From an uncultured Chromatiaceae bacterium (GTDB lineage Bacteria; Pseudomonadota; Gammaproteobacteria; Enterobacterales; Alteromonadaceae): a DNA stretch of 10,740 nt. The notes under the pieces are model-generated. The model did no database searches and was not told where the DNA came from. It saw only the letters and a list, made by a program, of their open reading frames with translations. The position numbers and the translations under genes were made by a program. Shown here one piece after another: positions 1-6,754 of this stretch. The number at the start of each line of letters is the position of its first letter. Position 1 is the first letter of the stretch. The DNA lies in NCBI GenBank assembly GCA_946482325.1, contig CAMLRA010000141.1, positions 1 to 10,740 of the forward strand, in the 5' to 3' direction.

Positions 1-1
1 C

Positions 2-547
2 GGTTGGCGTCAAGACGCGATTCAAGCCGCTTACCTCGGGCTGGCCGGTGTGGCGCTACCCGACGCCGCGGCCACTCCTACAGACGCACAAACTCAACAG
101 CTGGAGACTGCAGTTAGCACTATGTGGCGGGCGATGTCGCATGCACCCGGTGTGGCCGCTGATATTGCGGCGTTGCAGCCGTTGTTTCACCCGGACGCTG
201 TGGTGGCAGGTGCCAGGCCTGGCGGGGCGCTCAGTCAGCAAAGTGGCGCTGCTTTTTTGCAAAGCCTTAGCCAGGTCAGGCTAAAAGGCTTTTACGAATG
301 TGAAATTGGCCGCGAAGTACGGATTTATGGTCAGTTTGCTACAGTGCTGAGTCTGGTGGAATCAAGACCGGACCCGGCGCAAAAACAAGCCGATTTCACC
401 GGCATTAACAGCTTGCAGTGGTACTTTGACGGCAAGCAATGGCAGATGATTGCCCTTTATTATTATCTGGAACAAAAACCCGGTGAACTGAAGCAATGGC
501 CATTAGCGGCGGATGCCCGTCGTGCGCCAGCCGGAGCTTGTTTGTAA
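2..547 (+). CDS. NTF2/SnoaL-like domain protein, 5' end missing
   Basis: The reading frame is open from base 2 to a TAA at 545-547, so the gene probably begins before the window; a GTG at 50 could also start it, but no ribosome binding site precedes it. The first residues form a short, mildly hydrophobic stretch (AAYLGLAGVAL) followed by an Ala/Thr/Pro/Gln-rich linker. The remainder, about 130 residues, has the pattern of the NTF2/SnoaL-like cone-shaped fold: an N-terminal helix with MWRAM, a 'LFHPDAVV' segment, then paired strands ending in 'WYFDGKQWQMIALYYYLE'. Such domains bind small molecules or act as isomerases or scaffolds, and no specific substrate can be inferred. The family call is by pattern only; the coding assignment is firmer than the name. 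Confidence 0.6.
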   Translation, partial: GWRQDAIQAAYLGLAGVALPDAAATPTDAQTQQLETAVSTMWRAMSHAPGVAADIAALQPLFHPDAVVAGARPGGALSQQSGAAFLQSLSQVRLKGFYECEIGREVRIYGQFATVLSLVESRPDPAQKQADFTGINSLQWYFDGKQWQMIALYYYLEQKPGELKQWPLAADARRAPAGACL

Positions 548-614
548 TTCAGCTGCTTGTCTGTGATCATGCAGATGGCTTGATTAATCCGGCAAAGCGC
601 TTCAGGATAAAACC

Positions 615-656
615 ATGCTGAAGTTGCGGCTGTTCAAGTCGCGGTTGTATTTATAG
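615..656 (+). other. possible 13-codon leader ORF before the JmjC gene
   Basis: An ATG at 615 preceded by AGGATAAAACC opens a 13-codon frame (MLKLRLFKSRLYL) that ends in TAG at 654-656, ten bases before the JmjC start and in the same frame. It could be a translated leader coupled to the downstream gene, or chance. Its high Leu/Arg/Lys content gives no specific hint of attenuation, and no stem-loop that would go with it was found. Confidence 0.2.
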
Positions 657-665
657 AGTGTTCCG

Positions 666-1853
666 ATGATCCTTGCCCAAGCCCGTGACCTGCTCGCCCA
701 GGTGTTGCATCCATTAAGTTACGAGCAGTTTTTCCAGGAAGTGGTCAGCCGCCGGCCGCTGTTATTGCCGGCTGATACGGCGCTGCCGGCGCGGCAGTTG
801 CTGGGTGACGATCCGAAGTTTTTGCTGCTCAGTCACTTTGCTGAATACGCCGCTACGCTGACTTGTCATATCCGCCAGGCGCAGGTGCCGGCGCCAAAAC
901 CGCGCGCTGTGCCAGACGCTGCTGCATTTGCCGCGTTACTCAATGAATATCACTCAAATGACTACACAGTGCGTTTTCCCGATGTCACGAACGCCACGCC
1001 GCAGCTCGCTCAGCTCAATCGAGCGCTGACACTGCTGTTTGGCAATCCGGCCAGCACAGTCCTGTTCTGGAGCCTGACCGGAGCCGAAGCGCCGGTGCAT
1101 GATGACGAAGTCGACGTCATCGCCATTCAGCTGGTTGGCACCAAACGCTGGTTTATTTCCGACGAGCCGCCAAAACTGCCGAATAAATGGAAAGCGCTGG
1201 GCGCCAGCGTGCCGCCGCTTGGCGCGCACCGGGTGTATGACGTCAAACCCGGCGATTTATTGTATCTGCCGCGTGGCACCACGCACACAGTGCAATCGAC
1301 CGGCGAATCACTGCATATTTCGATTGGTTTTGTGCCTGTCACTATTCGCGAAGCCATCAGCAGCGCGCTGGACTATATGGCCGATTTTGAAAAACCGCTG
1401 CGTGCCAATCTGACCGGCCGTGCTGATGCGCTGTCGCATGGCCAAATGCTGGATGTGGCCGGCGCGCAAATGCGGGCTGGCCTGGAGCGGCTTCTACAGC
1501 TGTGCCAGCAACCGGGGTTTGTTGAAGCGGCGCTGGCACATCGTCAGGCCCGCATGTTGCTGGAACTGCCTAAGCTACCCAAACCGACCACGGCCTTACC
1601 GCCACTGAGTCGCGACACCAGGGTGCAACACACGCCGCTGGCGATAGGTCAGGTTAATGTGCTGGCGCACATCCTCGATTTTCGTTTCCCCGGTGACCAG
1701 TTGCTGGTGCATCCGGCAGTGGCCGACAGCATGGAATTTGTCCGCCAGACTCCGCAATTCGCAGTCAAAGATATTCCAGGGCCTATCGGTGACGATGTGC
1801 GCTTAGCTCTGGTGGAGAAACTATTGCACAGCGGGTTTTTGCAGCTGGGCTGA
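666..1853 (+). CDS. JmjC/cupin-4 domain 2-oxoglutarate Fe(II) oxygenase
   Basis: This 395-residue protein belongs to the cupin-4/JmjC group that includes the ribosomal protein hydroxylase YcfD/RoxA. Those enzymes use Fe(II), O2 and 2-oxoglutarate to hydroxylate a protein side chain in the cytoplasm. The iron ligands are visible: H145-D-D147 (the HxD motif, in 'PVHDDEVDV') and H207 (in 'LPRGTTHTVQS'). K160 in 'GTKRWFI' sits on the next strand, where such enzymes often bind 2-oxoglutarate. The N-terminal 'YEQFFQEVVSRRPLLLPA' resembles the family's entry helix and PLL/LPA segment. Residues from about 230 to 395 would form the helical dimerisation and winged-helix region; the length is close to that of YcfD. 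It differs enough that the ribosomal L16 substrate should not be assumed. The start is the ATG at 666, with only a weak ribosome binding site. The 3' end overlaps the convergent hydrolase gene by 33 bases. Confidence 0.87.
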   Translation: MILAQARDLLAQVLHPLSYEQFFQEVVSRRPLLLPADTALPARQLLGDDPKFLLLSHFAEYAATLTCHIRQAQVPAPKPRAVPDAAAFAALLNEYHSNDYTVRFPDVTNATPQLAQLNRALTLLFGNPASTVLFWSLTGAEAPVHDDEVDVIAIQLVGTKRWFISDEPPKLPNKWKALGASVPPLGAHRVYDVKPGDLLYLPRGTTHTVQSTGESLHISIGFVPVTIREAISSALDYMADFEKPLRANLTGRADALSHGQMLDVAGAQMRAGLERLLQLCQQPGFVEAALAHRQARMLLELPKLPKPTTALPPLSRDTRVQHTPLAIGQVNVLAHILDFRFPGDQLLVHPAVADSMEFVRQTPQFAVKDIPGPIGDDVRLALVEKLLHSGFLQLG

Positions 1854-2828
1854 TTGCTGAGCTGCGCTACCAATACCCACCGCCTGCTGGCGCCGAAGCA
1901 AGCTAAAAATGGCATCGACCACCACGCTGGGCATCTGTTCCTGTACCCGGTGATTCGCCACCAGTGTGCGGACTTCAGCCTGCGGATAGATGTCGTTCAT
2001 ACGCTGCTCTGCGGCGGTCGGGTCGAGTGCCCAGACGCCAAAATCTTCGGCATAAATAACGCCATTCAACAGATTTTTCACTAGGCCTGCTGATTTTGGC
2101 TGTGGCGTCACTGTTTGCGTCACTAGCCGAATCATCGGTTTGTTGAAGGGCTGTGGCTCTTGCAACAGATATCGGCCCATGTCGTTGATATTGGCTATTT
2201 CCTGGCGGGTAGAATCTGGCGCAAACAGCCATAAACCAGTTCGGGTGTACCAGGGAAAATCAGTGGCAGGCTTGACCAGACCAAGCGGCAGCGCGTCGAC
2301 AAGTAACAAGGCGTCCACCTGCTCTGGATAGCGTTTGGTAAACACCTGCGCATACTGGCCGCCAAGCGAATGCCCAATCAGCACATAAGGCGGTGTTAGT
2401 TTTTGTTGTTGCAGCAACTGTTGTAACCTGGCCGCCGACAGCGCAGGACTAAGCGCTGCTTGTTCCGACTCACTGTGTCCGACGCCAGGGCGATTGTAGA
2501 ACAGCAAATCACAACAATGGTTCAGGCCTTGCGCCACGGCTTCCCAGGTCTGCAAATCAAGCATCAGGCCATTTTCAAACACCAGCGTGGCGCGGGGGTT
2601 GGCAACACGAAGGGCGGCATATTCGATTTTGTCGCCGGCCAGGTCAGTGATTTTTGGTTGTAACAGTGGTTTGGCGGGATGAGTCTGCCCCTGTGATGGC
2701 GCTGTCGCCACGGCACTAGAGCAAGAAATAGTCGCCAGCCACAATACCAACAAACAGCCCAATCTTTTGCCGGCAGCCATCCATTTATGCTGATGCGCCG
2801 TGTTATTACCTTGTGTGTTTAAGTCCAT
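1821..2828 (-). CDS. alpha/beta hydrolase, probable lipoprotein
   Basis: Alpha/beta-fold hydrolase of 335 residues. The nucleophile elbow is G152-H-S154-L-G-G, with S154 as catalytic Ser. H293 in 'LVANHRVQEQ' is the likely catalytic His; the acid is less clear (D178 after 'ALLLV', or D269). The 'VFENGLMLDLQTWEAV' and 'FYNRPGVGHSE' segments match the core of small-molecule esterases and related enzymes, whose substrates vary widely. The N-terminus carries basic residues, a hydrophobic segment (about 23-35) and C36 after 'LATIS', a weak lipobox, so the protein is probably exported and may be lipid-anchored. I chose the ATG at 2828 because AGGA lies six bases upstream; the frame stays open upstream to an ATG at 3011, but that extension lies inside the neighbouring gene and has no such site. 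The C-terminal Gln/Ala-rich tail is encoded antisense to the end of the JmjC gene. The gene is probably co-transcribed with the esterase upstream of it. Confidence 0.85.
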   Translation of the reverse strand: MDLNTQGNNTAHQHKWMAAGKRLGCLLVLWLATISCSSAVATAPSQGQTHPAKPLLQPKITDLAGDKIEYAALRVANPRATLVFENGLMLDLQTWEAVAQGLNHCCDLLFYNRPGVGHSESEQAALSPALSAARLQQLLQQQKLTPPYVLIGHSLGGQYAQVFTKRYPEQVDALLLVDALPLGLVKPATDFPWYTRTGLWLFAPDSTRQEIANINDMGRYLLQEPQPFNKPMIRLVTQTVTPQPKSAGLVKNLLNGVIYAEDFGVWALDPTAAEQRMNDIYPQAEVRTLVANHRVQEQMPSVVVDAIFSLLRRQQAVGIGSAAQQSAQLQKPAVQ

Positions 2829-2834
2829 ACAAAA

Positions 2835-2838
2835 TCCT
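2835..2838 (-). promoter_or_regulatory. ribosome binding site fixing the hydrolase start at 2828
   Basis: On the minus strand AGGA is followed by six bases (TTTTGT) and then ATG. This choice removes a 61-residue extension running into the upstream esterase gene and leaves a normal export signal at the N-terminus. Confidence 0.6.
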
Positions 2839-2920
2839 GATTTTCCAACAGAAACAGCGACATCAGTCCGGCTGTTGCCACTTGCTACAACGCCCGACGG
2901 CTCTGACCATGTCTGCCTGG

Positions 2921-3889
2921 TTATAGTTTCTGCCGCGCAAAAAATTGCCAAATCAGTTCCGGGCCATTGGGTTCCATCGGCGAGGGGCCTAATAGTCGTG
3001 GCCTTTGCCAATAAGGCTGTGGCATGCCGTGCCCGCCGCCGACGATAGTGACCAGTTCGACTTCAAACCGGCCTTCATCCCGCCACAGCAGGCGTTGCAG
3101 ATTCTTTGTCTCAGCCTGCACAGCTTCGGGTTTTGCGGTCATTGGCAGCTTATTTTGTGCGACAAAAAACTTTGCCGACTCTACTGAAGATAAAACCTGG
3201 CCGTTCTGGAAAAACAAACCCCATAACGACACTTCGCCACCGCCATAAGGCACTAAGGGGTCTGCGGTGCCGTTCATTAGCAGCACAGAGGCGCCTTGTG
3301 CAACAGGCTTACATTTGAAATTACCAGCCGCCGGCACATTAGCAGACACTGCGGCGACAGCGCGAAAACGGGTTGGTGATTCCAGCGCCAAACGCAAAGC
3401 CATAAAACCGCCTGCTGACACGCCGGTCGCAAACACCCGCTGCCTGGCAAAACCATGTGTGGTGATCAGGGTGTCAACTAAGGTATTCAGATAGTGCAGG
3501 TCATTGGATTCATGGCCATTGACCAGAAAGTCACCGGTTTTGCTGCAGTCGTTCCAGTCAAAGGCTTTGCCGCTGGGATAAACCACACCGAAGCCGTGCT
3601 GGTCGGCGAGGCGTTCAAAGCCATAACCGGTTTCTGTGCGGATTTGTGCGCCGTTTTGGCCAGAACCATGCAACACCATCACCAGAGGAGCGTTCTGGGC
3701 TAAGCCCTTCGGCAGATATAAGCGGTAGGTATAAGTTTCACCGTCGAGCGTGAGCGTGGCTTTGGTCAGCGTCCCGGTCAGTGTGGGCATGGTTGGCTCT
3801 GGGGTGTAAATCAGGTAACCGCATAAACCGGCAGCGCTTACGAGCAATACAGTGAGGCCGACCAGGATAAAGCGCAGGATTTGTTTCAT
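2921..3889 (-). CDS. secreted CE1/LpqC-type esterase (PHB depolymerase family)
   Basis: Esterase of 322 residues in the polyhydroxybutyrate depolymerase/LpqC/feruloyl esterase branch of the alpha/beta hydrolases. Residues 5-28 form one hydrophobic segment, so it is exported or anchored in the inner membrane facing the periplasm. The oxyanion-loop motif is 'LHGSGQNG' (73-80), the nucleophile elbow is G156-V-S158-A-G-G, the acid is D210 in 'NGTADPLVPY', and the His is H287 in 'GGGHGMP'. C115 and C193 are placed to form the disulfide common in this family, which fits an oxidising compartment. Members cleave esters of hydroxyalkanoates, aromatic acids or acetylated sugars; there is no separate binding domain here, so the substrate is open. 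The start is ATG 3889 with a poor ribosome binding site. The small membrane protein gene ends 40 bases upstream, and the next hydrolase starts 92 bases downstream. Confidence 0.88.
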   Translation of the reverse strand: MKQILRFILVGLTVLLVSAAGLCGYLIYTPEPTMPTLTGTLTKATLTLDGETYTYRLYLPKGLAQNAPLVMVLHGSGQNGAQIRTETGYGFERLADQHGFGVVYPSGKAFDWNDCSKTGDFLVNGHESNDLHYLNTLVDTLITTHGFARQRVFATGVSAGGFMALRLALESPTRFRAVAAVSANVPAAGNFKCKPVAQGASVLLMNGTADPLVPYGGGEVSLWGLFFQNGQVLSSVESAKFFVAQNKLPMTAKPEAVQAETKNLQRLLWRDEGRFEVELVTIVGGGHGMPQPYWQRPRLLGPSPMEPNGPELIWQFFARQKL

Positions 3890-3929
3890 GGGGCACCAGG
3901 TTTGTTGTTGTCGGCGAAAGGACGGGTTG

Positions 3930-4349
3930 TTATTGCGGATTGCGCCAGGGCGTACCCGGTTTTTTCACATAATGCTGCCAGATATAAGACCAGGGCAGCA
4001 CCAGATACACCAATACCACCATGCCAATCGCAATCACATTCGGCATTAGTTTGTCGTCGAAGTTGCCACTGAGATACAAAGGCAATGGCACTGTGACCAG
4101 CCAAATCGTTTTCCAAATCAGTTCCCACATTAAAATAGGTAACAGCTGCAATGGATAGCGAATACCTAATGCGCACAATAACCAGAAGGCGCCCAGCATT
4201 GAGGTTTGCACCGTTTGGGCACTGCTTAAGCTGGCGAAAGGTTTTTCTGCCGTGAAGACATCTGGCCAGACACTGAGTGCCAGTCCGATAACCACCAGTA
4301 AATACATAGCGCGCAGCGCATAAATCCGATAATTGGATACTTCATTCAT
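3930..4349 (-). CDS. small inner-membrane protein of unknown function
   Basis: A 139-residue membrane protein that I do not recognise as a named family. About four hydrophobic helices are visible: roughly residues 11-28 (ALRAMYLLVVIGLAL), 52-68 (MLGAFWLLCALGI), 70-90 (LLPILMWELIWKTIWLV) and 106-125 (VIAIGMVVLVYLVLPWSY). Short polar loops separate them, and the C-terminus is basic (HYVKKPGTPWRNPQ), which suggests it lies in the cytoplasm. I chose ATG 4349, with AAAGGA eight bases upstream, over an in-frame ATG at 4373 that has no such site. It lies 41 bases after the TPR gene and 40 bases before the esterase gene on the same strand, so it is probably in one transcript with them. No catalytic residues or transport signature were seen. 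Confidence 0.8.
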   Translation of the reverse strand: MNEVSNYRIYALRAMYLLVVIGLALSVWPDVFTAEKPFASLSSAQTVQTSMLGAFWLLCALGIRYPLQLLPILMWELIWKTIWLVTVPLPLYLSGNFDDKLMPNVIAIGMVVLVYLVLPWSYIWQHYVKKPGTPWRNPQ

Positions 4350-4390
4350 GATGTGATTCCTTTGGGGGCCCAAAATGCTCGGGGCAGTCG

Positions 4391-5434
4391 TTATTTCGTG
4401 CCGAAGCCCGGGTTTTTAATATCAGTATTTTTCAGTTTAGCTACTTGGATTTGCGCGTCTTCACGGGCTTTTGCGGACAATGCGGGCGTGAAGACCAAGG
4501 CTTGTTCAAATGCAGACACCGCTTTGGTGTTATCATCCAACGCCCGCCAGGTTTGGCCGAGCCGGTAATACACCGCGGCTGTGGCGTGGATTTGCAAAGA
4601 CTGTTCTAACGCCGGCAAAGCCTCAGCTGCTTTGCCTTGCTCCAGTAATGCCCGGCCAAGACCCAGATATGCAGGAGCAACATCGGGGTAGCGCTGGATG
4701 ACTGCGGAAAAAATTTTTTCCGCCCCGGCAAACTGCTTTTCTCTGTTTAGCGTCAGGCCAATATCGACTAACAGGTCACGTTGCAGTTTGGCCAGCATCG
4801 GGCTGTTATCGGTGTTCACCGCCAAAGCACCGCTACTGGCTTTGGCAAATTCTTCGTCATATAAATCGAATTTGGCCTGCAGCAGTTTCGCCGCTTCCGG
4901 ATTGGTTTGGTGGGTGGTGCGAATCAGCTTTTTCGCGCCCGACGTGCTGCCGCCCATTAACCCCGGCACTTCCAGATAAAACCCCATCAGGGAAACAGCA
5001 GCGTTATAGTTGGCCGGGTCTAGCGCAATTGCCTGCTTAAACGCATCACGAATGGTGCCAAGCGAACCCACAGCAGCCATGATGTCGCCTTGCTCCGCTT
5101 TGGCGCTCAACACATTGCCAATCGACTCATGACATTCCGAATTTTTCGGGTGGTGTGTTATGCATTGTTCAGCCATTTTGGCGGCCTCATCAAAACGCTT
5201 GATGTTGCTCTGCAGCAGAATCAAATCAATGTTAGCGAGCAAAGCATCGGCATTATTTGGCTCGGTGGCAAGTTGTGCGCTGACCGCGGTTTCAACTTCG
5301 GCATACTTTTTTGCATCAAGCAGCGCGCTGTATTGATGGGCGTTAACCGGCTGCAGGCTTGAAACAGCGCTCAATATCAGGGCACAGGCGACTGCACGGC
5401 TCATGATGGATGGATGGGAAGCAGATTTACGCAT
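4391..5434 (-). CDS. secreted tetratricopeptide repeat protein
   Basis: A 347-residue protein with a signal peptide: basic start, hydrophobic core at about 13-25, and probable cleavage after V-N-A at 30-32. TPR-like helical pairs follow. The clearest are at about 35-66, 80-110, 225-251 (with 'AEKIFSAVIQRYPD'), 253-284 ('GLGRALLEQGKAAEALPALE') and 287-318 ('YYRLGQTWRALDDNTKAVSAFEQAL'). In the middle, 125-210, a Gly-rich loop ('PGLMGGSTSG') and a Lys-rich helix interrupt the repeats. TPR proteins are docking scaffolds, so this one probably binds a partner in the periplasm; no enzyme motif is visible. The start is ATG 5434 with GGA about twelve bases upstream; an internal ATG at 5404 has no ribosome binding site. 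It is the first gene of the run that continues through the membrane protein and two hydrolases. Confidence 0.85.
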   Translation of the reverse strand: MRKSASHPSIMSRAVACALILSAVSSLQPVNAHQYSALLDAKKYAEVETAVSAQLATEPNNADALLANIDLILLQSNIKRFDEAAKMAEQCITHHPKNSECHESIGNVLSAKAEQGDIMAAVGSLGTIRDAFKQAIALDPANYNAAVSLMGFYLEVPGLMGGSTSGAKKLIRTTHQTNPEAAKLLQAKFDLYDEEFAKASSGALAVNTDNSPMLAKLQRDLLVDIGLTLNREKQFAGAEKIFSAVIQRYPDVAPAYLGLGRALLEQGKAAEALPALEQSLQIHATAAVYYRLGQTWRALDDNTKAVSAFEQALVFTPALSAKAREDAQIQVAKLKNTDIKNPGFGTK

Positions 5435-5462
5435 AGTGGTGTAGTTCCAGCTGAAGGTATTT

Positions 5463-5704
5463 TCATAGTTTCAAAGAATCCAACCGCTTAGGTTGTCTCT
5501 TTGCCAGGTCTTCGATAGCTGCAGTGTCGCCGGTCGGCCTGGCTGCAGCAATCAGCAGGGGACGACCGACGGTTTGACAGTCATCAACGACGAAAAAACG
5601 TGATTGGGAGGCGGGGGCTTTATGGCTGCGATGTTAGGGTCAGCTGGTGCAACTTCTGGTGGCTGCATGACGGCGAAAGGGGCTGGCACTGGCGTGCTAC
5701 AGCC
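5463..5704 (-). pseudogene. possible frameshifted short gene between the GNAT and TPR genes
   Basis: No intact gene occupies this stretch, but two minus-strand frames look like parts of one protein. The first is open from 5704 to a TGA at 5552 and encodes a Pro-rich segment (GCSTPVPAPFAVM, then PPEVAPADPNI and KPPPPNHVF). The second, shifted by -1, is open from 5633 to the TGA at 5463-5465 and reads F-F-V-V-D-D-C-Q-T-V-G-R-P-L-L-I, then 'AAARPTGDTAAIEDLAKRQ' and 'PKRLDSLKL'. They join smoothly at a run of six T (5593-5598, A on the plus strand); one more T would fuse them in frame. GTG 5689 or ATG 5668 could start it, but neither has a ribosome binding site. 'GCSTP' resembles the start of a mature lipoprotein, but no signal peptide precedes it. 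It could be a decayed gene, a sequencing error, slippage, or chance. Confidence 0.35.
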
Positions 5705-6161
5705 CTAATTCATAACGGACCCATTGACTCGACGGCTGACCGCCTTGCTGCTGATAAAACTGCTGCGCCTTCTCGTTGTTGCTGAGAACCAGCCAGTCCA
5801 TTCTGCTGGCGCCACAGTCCTTTGCGGTTTGCACGACGGCCTGAAACAGTGCCTGACCGACGCCGCAGCTGCGATAAGCGGGCGCCACAAAAAGCTCTTT
5901 TAATGTGGCGACCGGTGTCAAATCGTAACTGAAGCGCTGGTAGACCAACACGGCGTAGCCGCGCACGAACCCATTGTGGCTGGCAACCAGGAGATCGAAT
6001 TGCCTTGCACCACCAAAACCAAGCGCCGCCAGATCTGTTGCTGTGACGCAAAATTCCTGCAGATATCCCTCAAATTCAGCAAGTTGTAGCATCAGTTGGT
6101 GGACTGCAGGGATATCGGCCAGCGTTGCTGGCCGCACCTGCCACAGTGGCGCTACCGGCAT
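5697..6161 (-). CDS. GNAT-family N-acetyltransferase
   Basis: A 154-residue single-domain acetyltransferase of the GNAT superfamily, which transfers acetyl from acetyl-CoA to an amine in the cytoplasm. The fold is easy to follow: 'VRPATLADIPAVHQLM' at the start, the central strand 'TLKELFVAPAYR' and the acetyl-CoA pyrophosphate loop R97-S-C-G-V-G-Q-A at 97-104. Next comes 'DWLVLSNNEKAQQFYQQQG' at 122-140, with the Asn and the Phe-Tyr typical of motif B. The acceptor cannot be predicted; diamine or small-amine acetyltransferases share the 'LAEFEGY' style of N-terminus. I chose ATG 6161, five bases after the rhodanese stop, with AAGG just upstream but rather close. A GTG at 6179 is the alternative and would overlap the rhodanese gene by 13 bases. 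Either way the two genes are tightly coupled. Confidence 0.88.
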   Translation of the reverse strand: MPVAPLWQVRPATLADIPAVHQLMLQLAEFEGYLQEFCVTATDLAALGFGGARQFDLLVASHNGFVRGYAVLVYQRFSYDLTPVATLKELFVAPAYRSCGVGQALFQAVVQTAKDCGASRMDWLVLSNNEKAQQFYQQQGGQPSSQWVRYELGL

Positions 6162-6166
6162 TGACC

Positions 6167-6634
6167 TTAGCACTCGCACGCCACCACCATGTCCGGTGCC
6201 GGGGCAGTCGTCACATTGCCACCTTGGGTAAACGGCAACCCTTCATCAGCCCAGCCGGTGATGCCGCCAATCATCAGCTTCACCGGGTAGCCTAGTCGCG
6301 CAATTTTGTACGCAGCCTGGTCAGCACCGTTGCAGTGCGGGCCCGCGCAATAGACCACAAAGGTTTTGCCGGCCGGATATTGCGCCATTCGAGTGGCGTT
6401 GATCTGGCGATGTGGCAGGTTTTGGGCGCCTTGCGCATGCATTTGGGCAAAGGCGGCTTCGCTTCGGACATCCAGCAGAATAAAGTCGGTGGCACCGGCG
6501 GATAAAGCGCTGAATACGTCAGAACAGTCCGTTTCAAACGCCAGTTTGGCAGCAAAATGGGCGACGGCGAGCTCCGCAGTTGCGGCCGGTGTTGTTAATA
6601 CAGCAGATGGGGATGTGTTGATAGTGGTGGTCAT
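6167..6634 (-). CDS. single-domain rhodanese-like protein
   Basis: A 155-residue rhodanese-fold protein, a probable sulfurtransferase that carries sulfane sulfur on a cysteine persulfide in the cytoplasm. 'FILLDVRSEAAF' (51-62) is the conserved Asp-Val-Arg segment, 'FVVYC' leads to the active-site loop C96-A-G-P-H-C101-N-G, and 'MIGGITGWADEGLP' (121-134) is the usual C-terminal signature. The loop holds a second Cys at 101 and lacks the Arg or Lys of thiosulfate sulfurtransferases, so the donor may differ. The first 35 residues are an Ala/Thr-rich extension before the domain. The chain ends in Cys-Glu-Cys, which could be a second thiol site or metal ligand. ATG 6634 has AAAGG about nine bases upstream. 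Inverted repeats lie 22-108 bases upstream of the start. It is followed closely by the GNAT gene. Confidence 0.88.
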   Translation of the reverse strand: MTTTINTSPSAVLTTPAATAELAVAHFAAKLAFETDCSDVFSALSAGATDFILLDVRSEAAFAQMHAQGAQNLPHRQINATRMAQYPAGKTFVVYCAGPHCNGADQAAYKIARLGYPVKLMIGGITGWADEGLPFTQGGNVTTAPAPDMVVACEC

Positions 6635-6655
6635 ATGAAACTACCTTTAGAAAAT

Positions 6656-6671
6656 CCAGCAACATTGCTGG
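6656..6671. promoter_or_regulatory. 7-bp inverted repeat upstream of the rhodanese gene
   Basis: CCAGCAA-CA-TTGCTGG: two perfect 7-base arms around two bases, centred about 29 bases upstream of the rhodanese ATG. It lies between a TTGAAA (minus strand, 6678-6683) that could serve as a -35 element and the start codon, where an operator would be expected. No good -10 box is visible, so the promoter itself is uncertain. Confidence 0.4.
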
Positions 6672-6705
6672 CGGTTATTTCAACAGTCTTCGATGTTAGC
6701 CACCA

Positions 6706-6742
6706 TTGGCTGATAAGTCATAAAACGCATGAAATCAGCCAA
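6706..6742. repeat. 9-bp inverted repeat between the regulator and rhodanese genes
   Basis: TTGGCTGAT (6706-6714) and ATCAGCCAA (6734-6742) are perfect reverse complements separated by 19 bases. The element lies 13 bases after the regulator stop and 72-108 bases before the rhodanese start. No T-run follows either arm, so it is not a standard intrinsic terminator; it could be a weak RNA hairpin or a two-half-site binding element. Confidence 0.45.
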
Positions 6743-6754
6743 ATACCATTTCAC

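Noticed and set aside
2829..3011. 61-residue N-terminal extension of the lipoprotein hydrolase
   Set aside because: It runs into the coding region of the upstream esterase, lacks a ribosome binding site and would bury the export signal; ATG 2828 has a good site.
5435..5696. Promoter for the TPR gene with TTGAAA near 5470
   Set aside because: No -10 hexamer occurs at an acceptable distance from it.
6706..6742. Intrinsic terminator of the regulator gene
   Set aside because: The stem is only 9 bases with a 19-base loop and no T-run follows on either strand.
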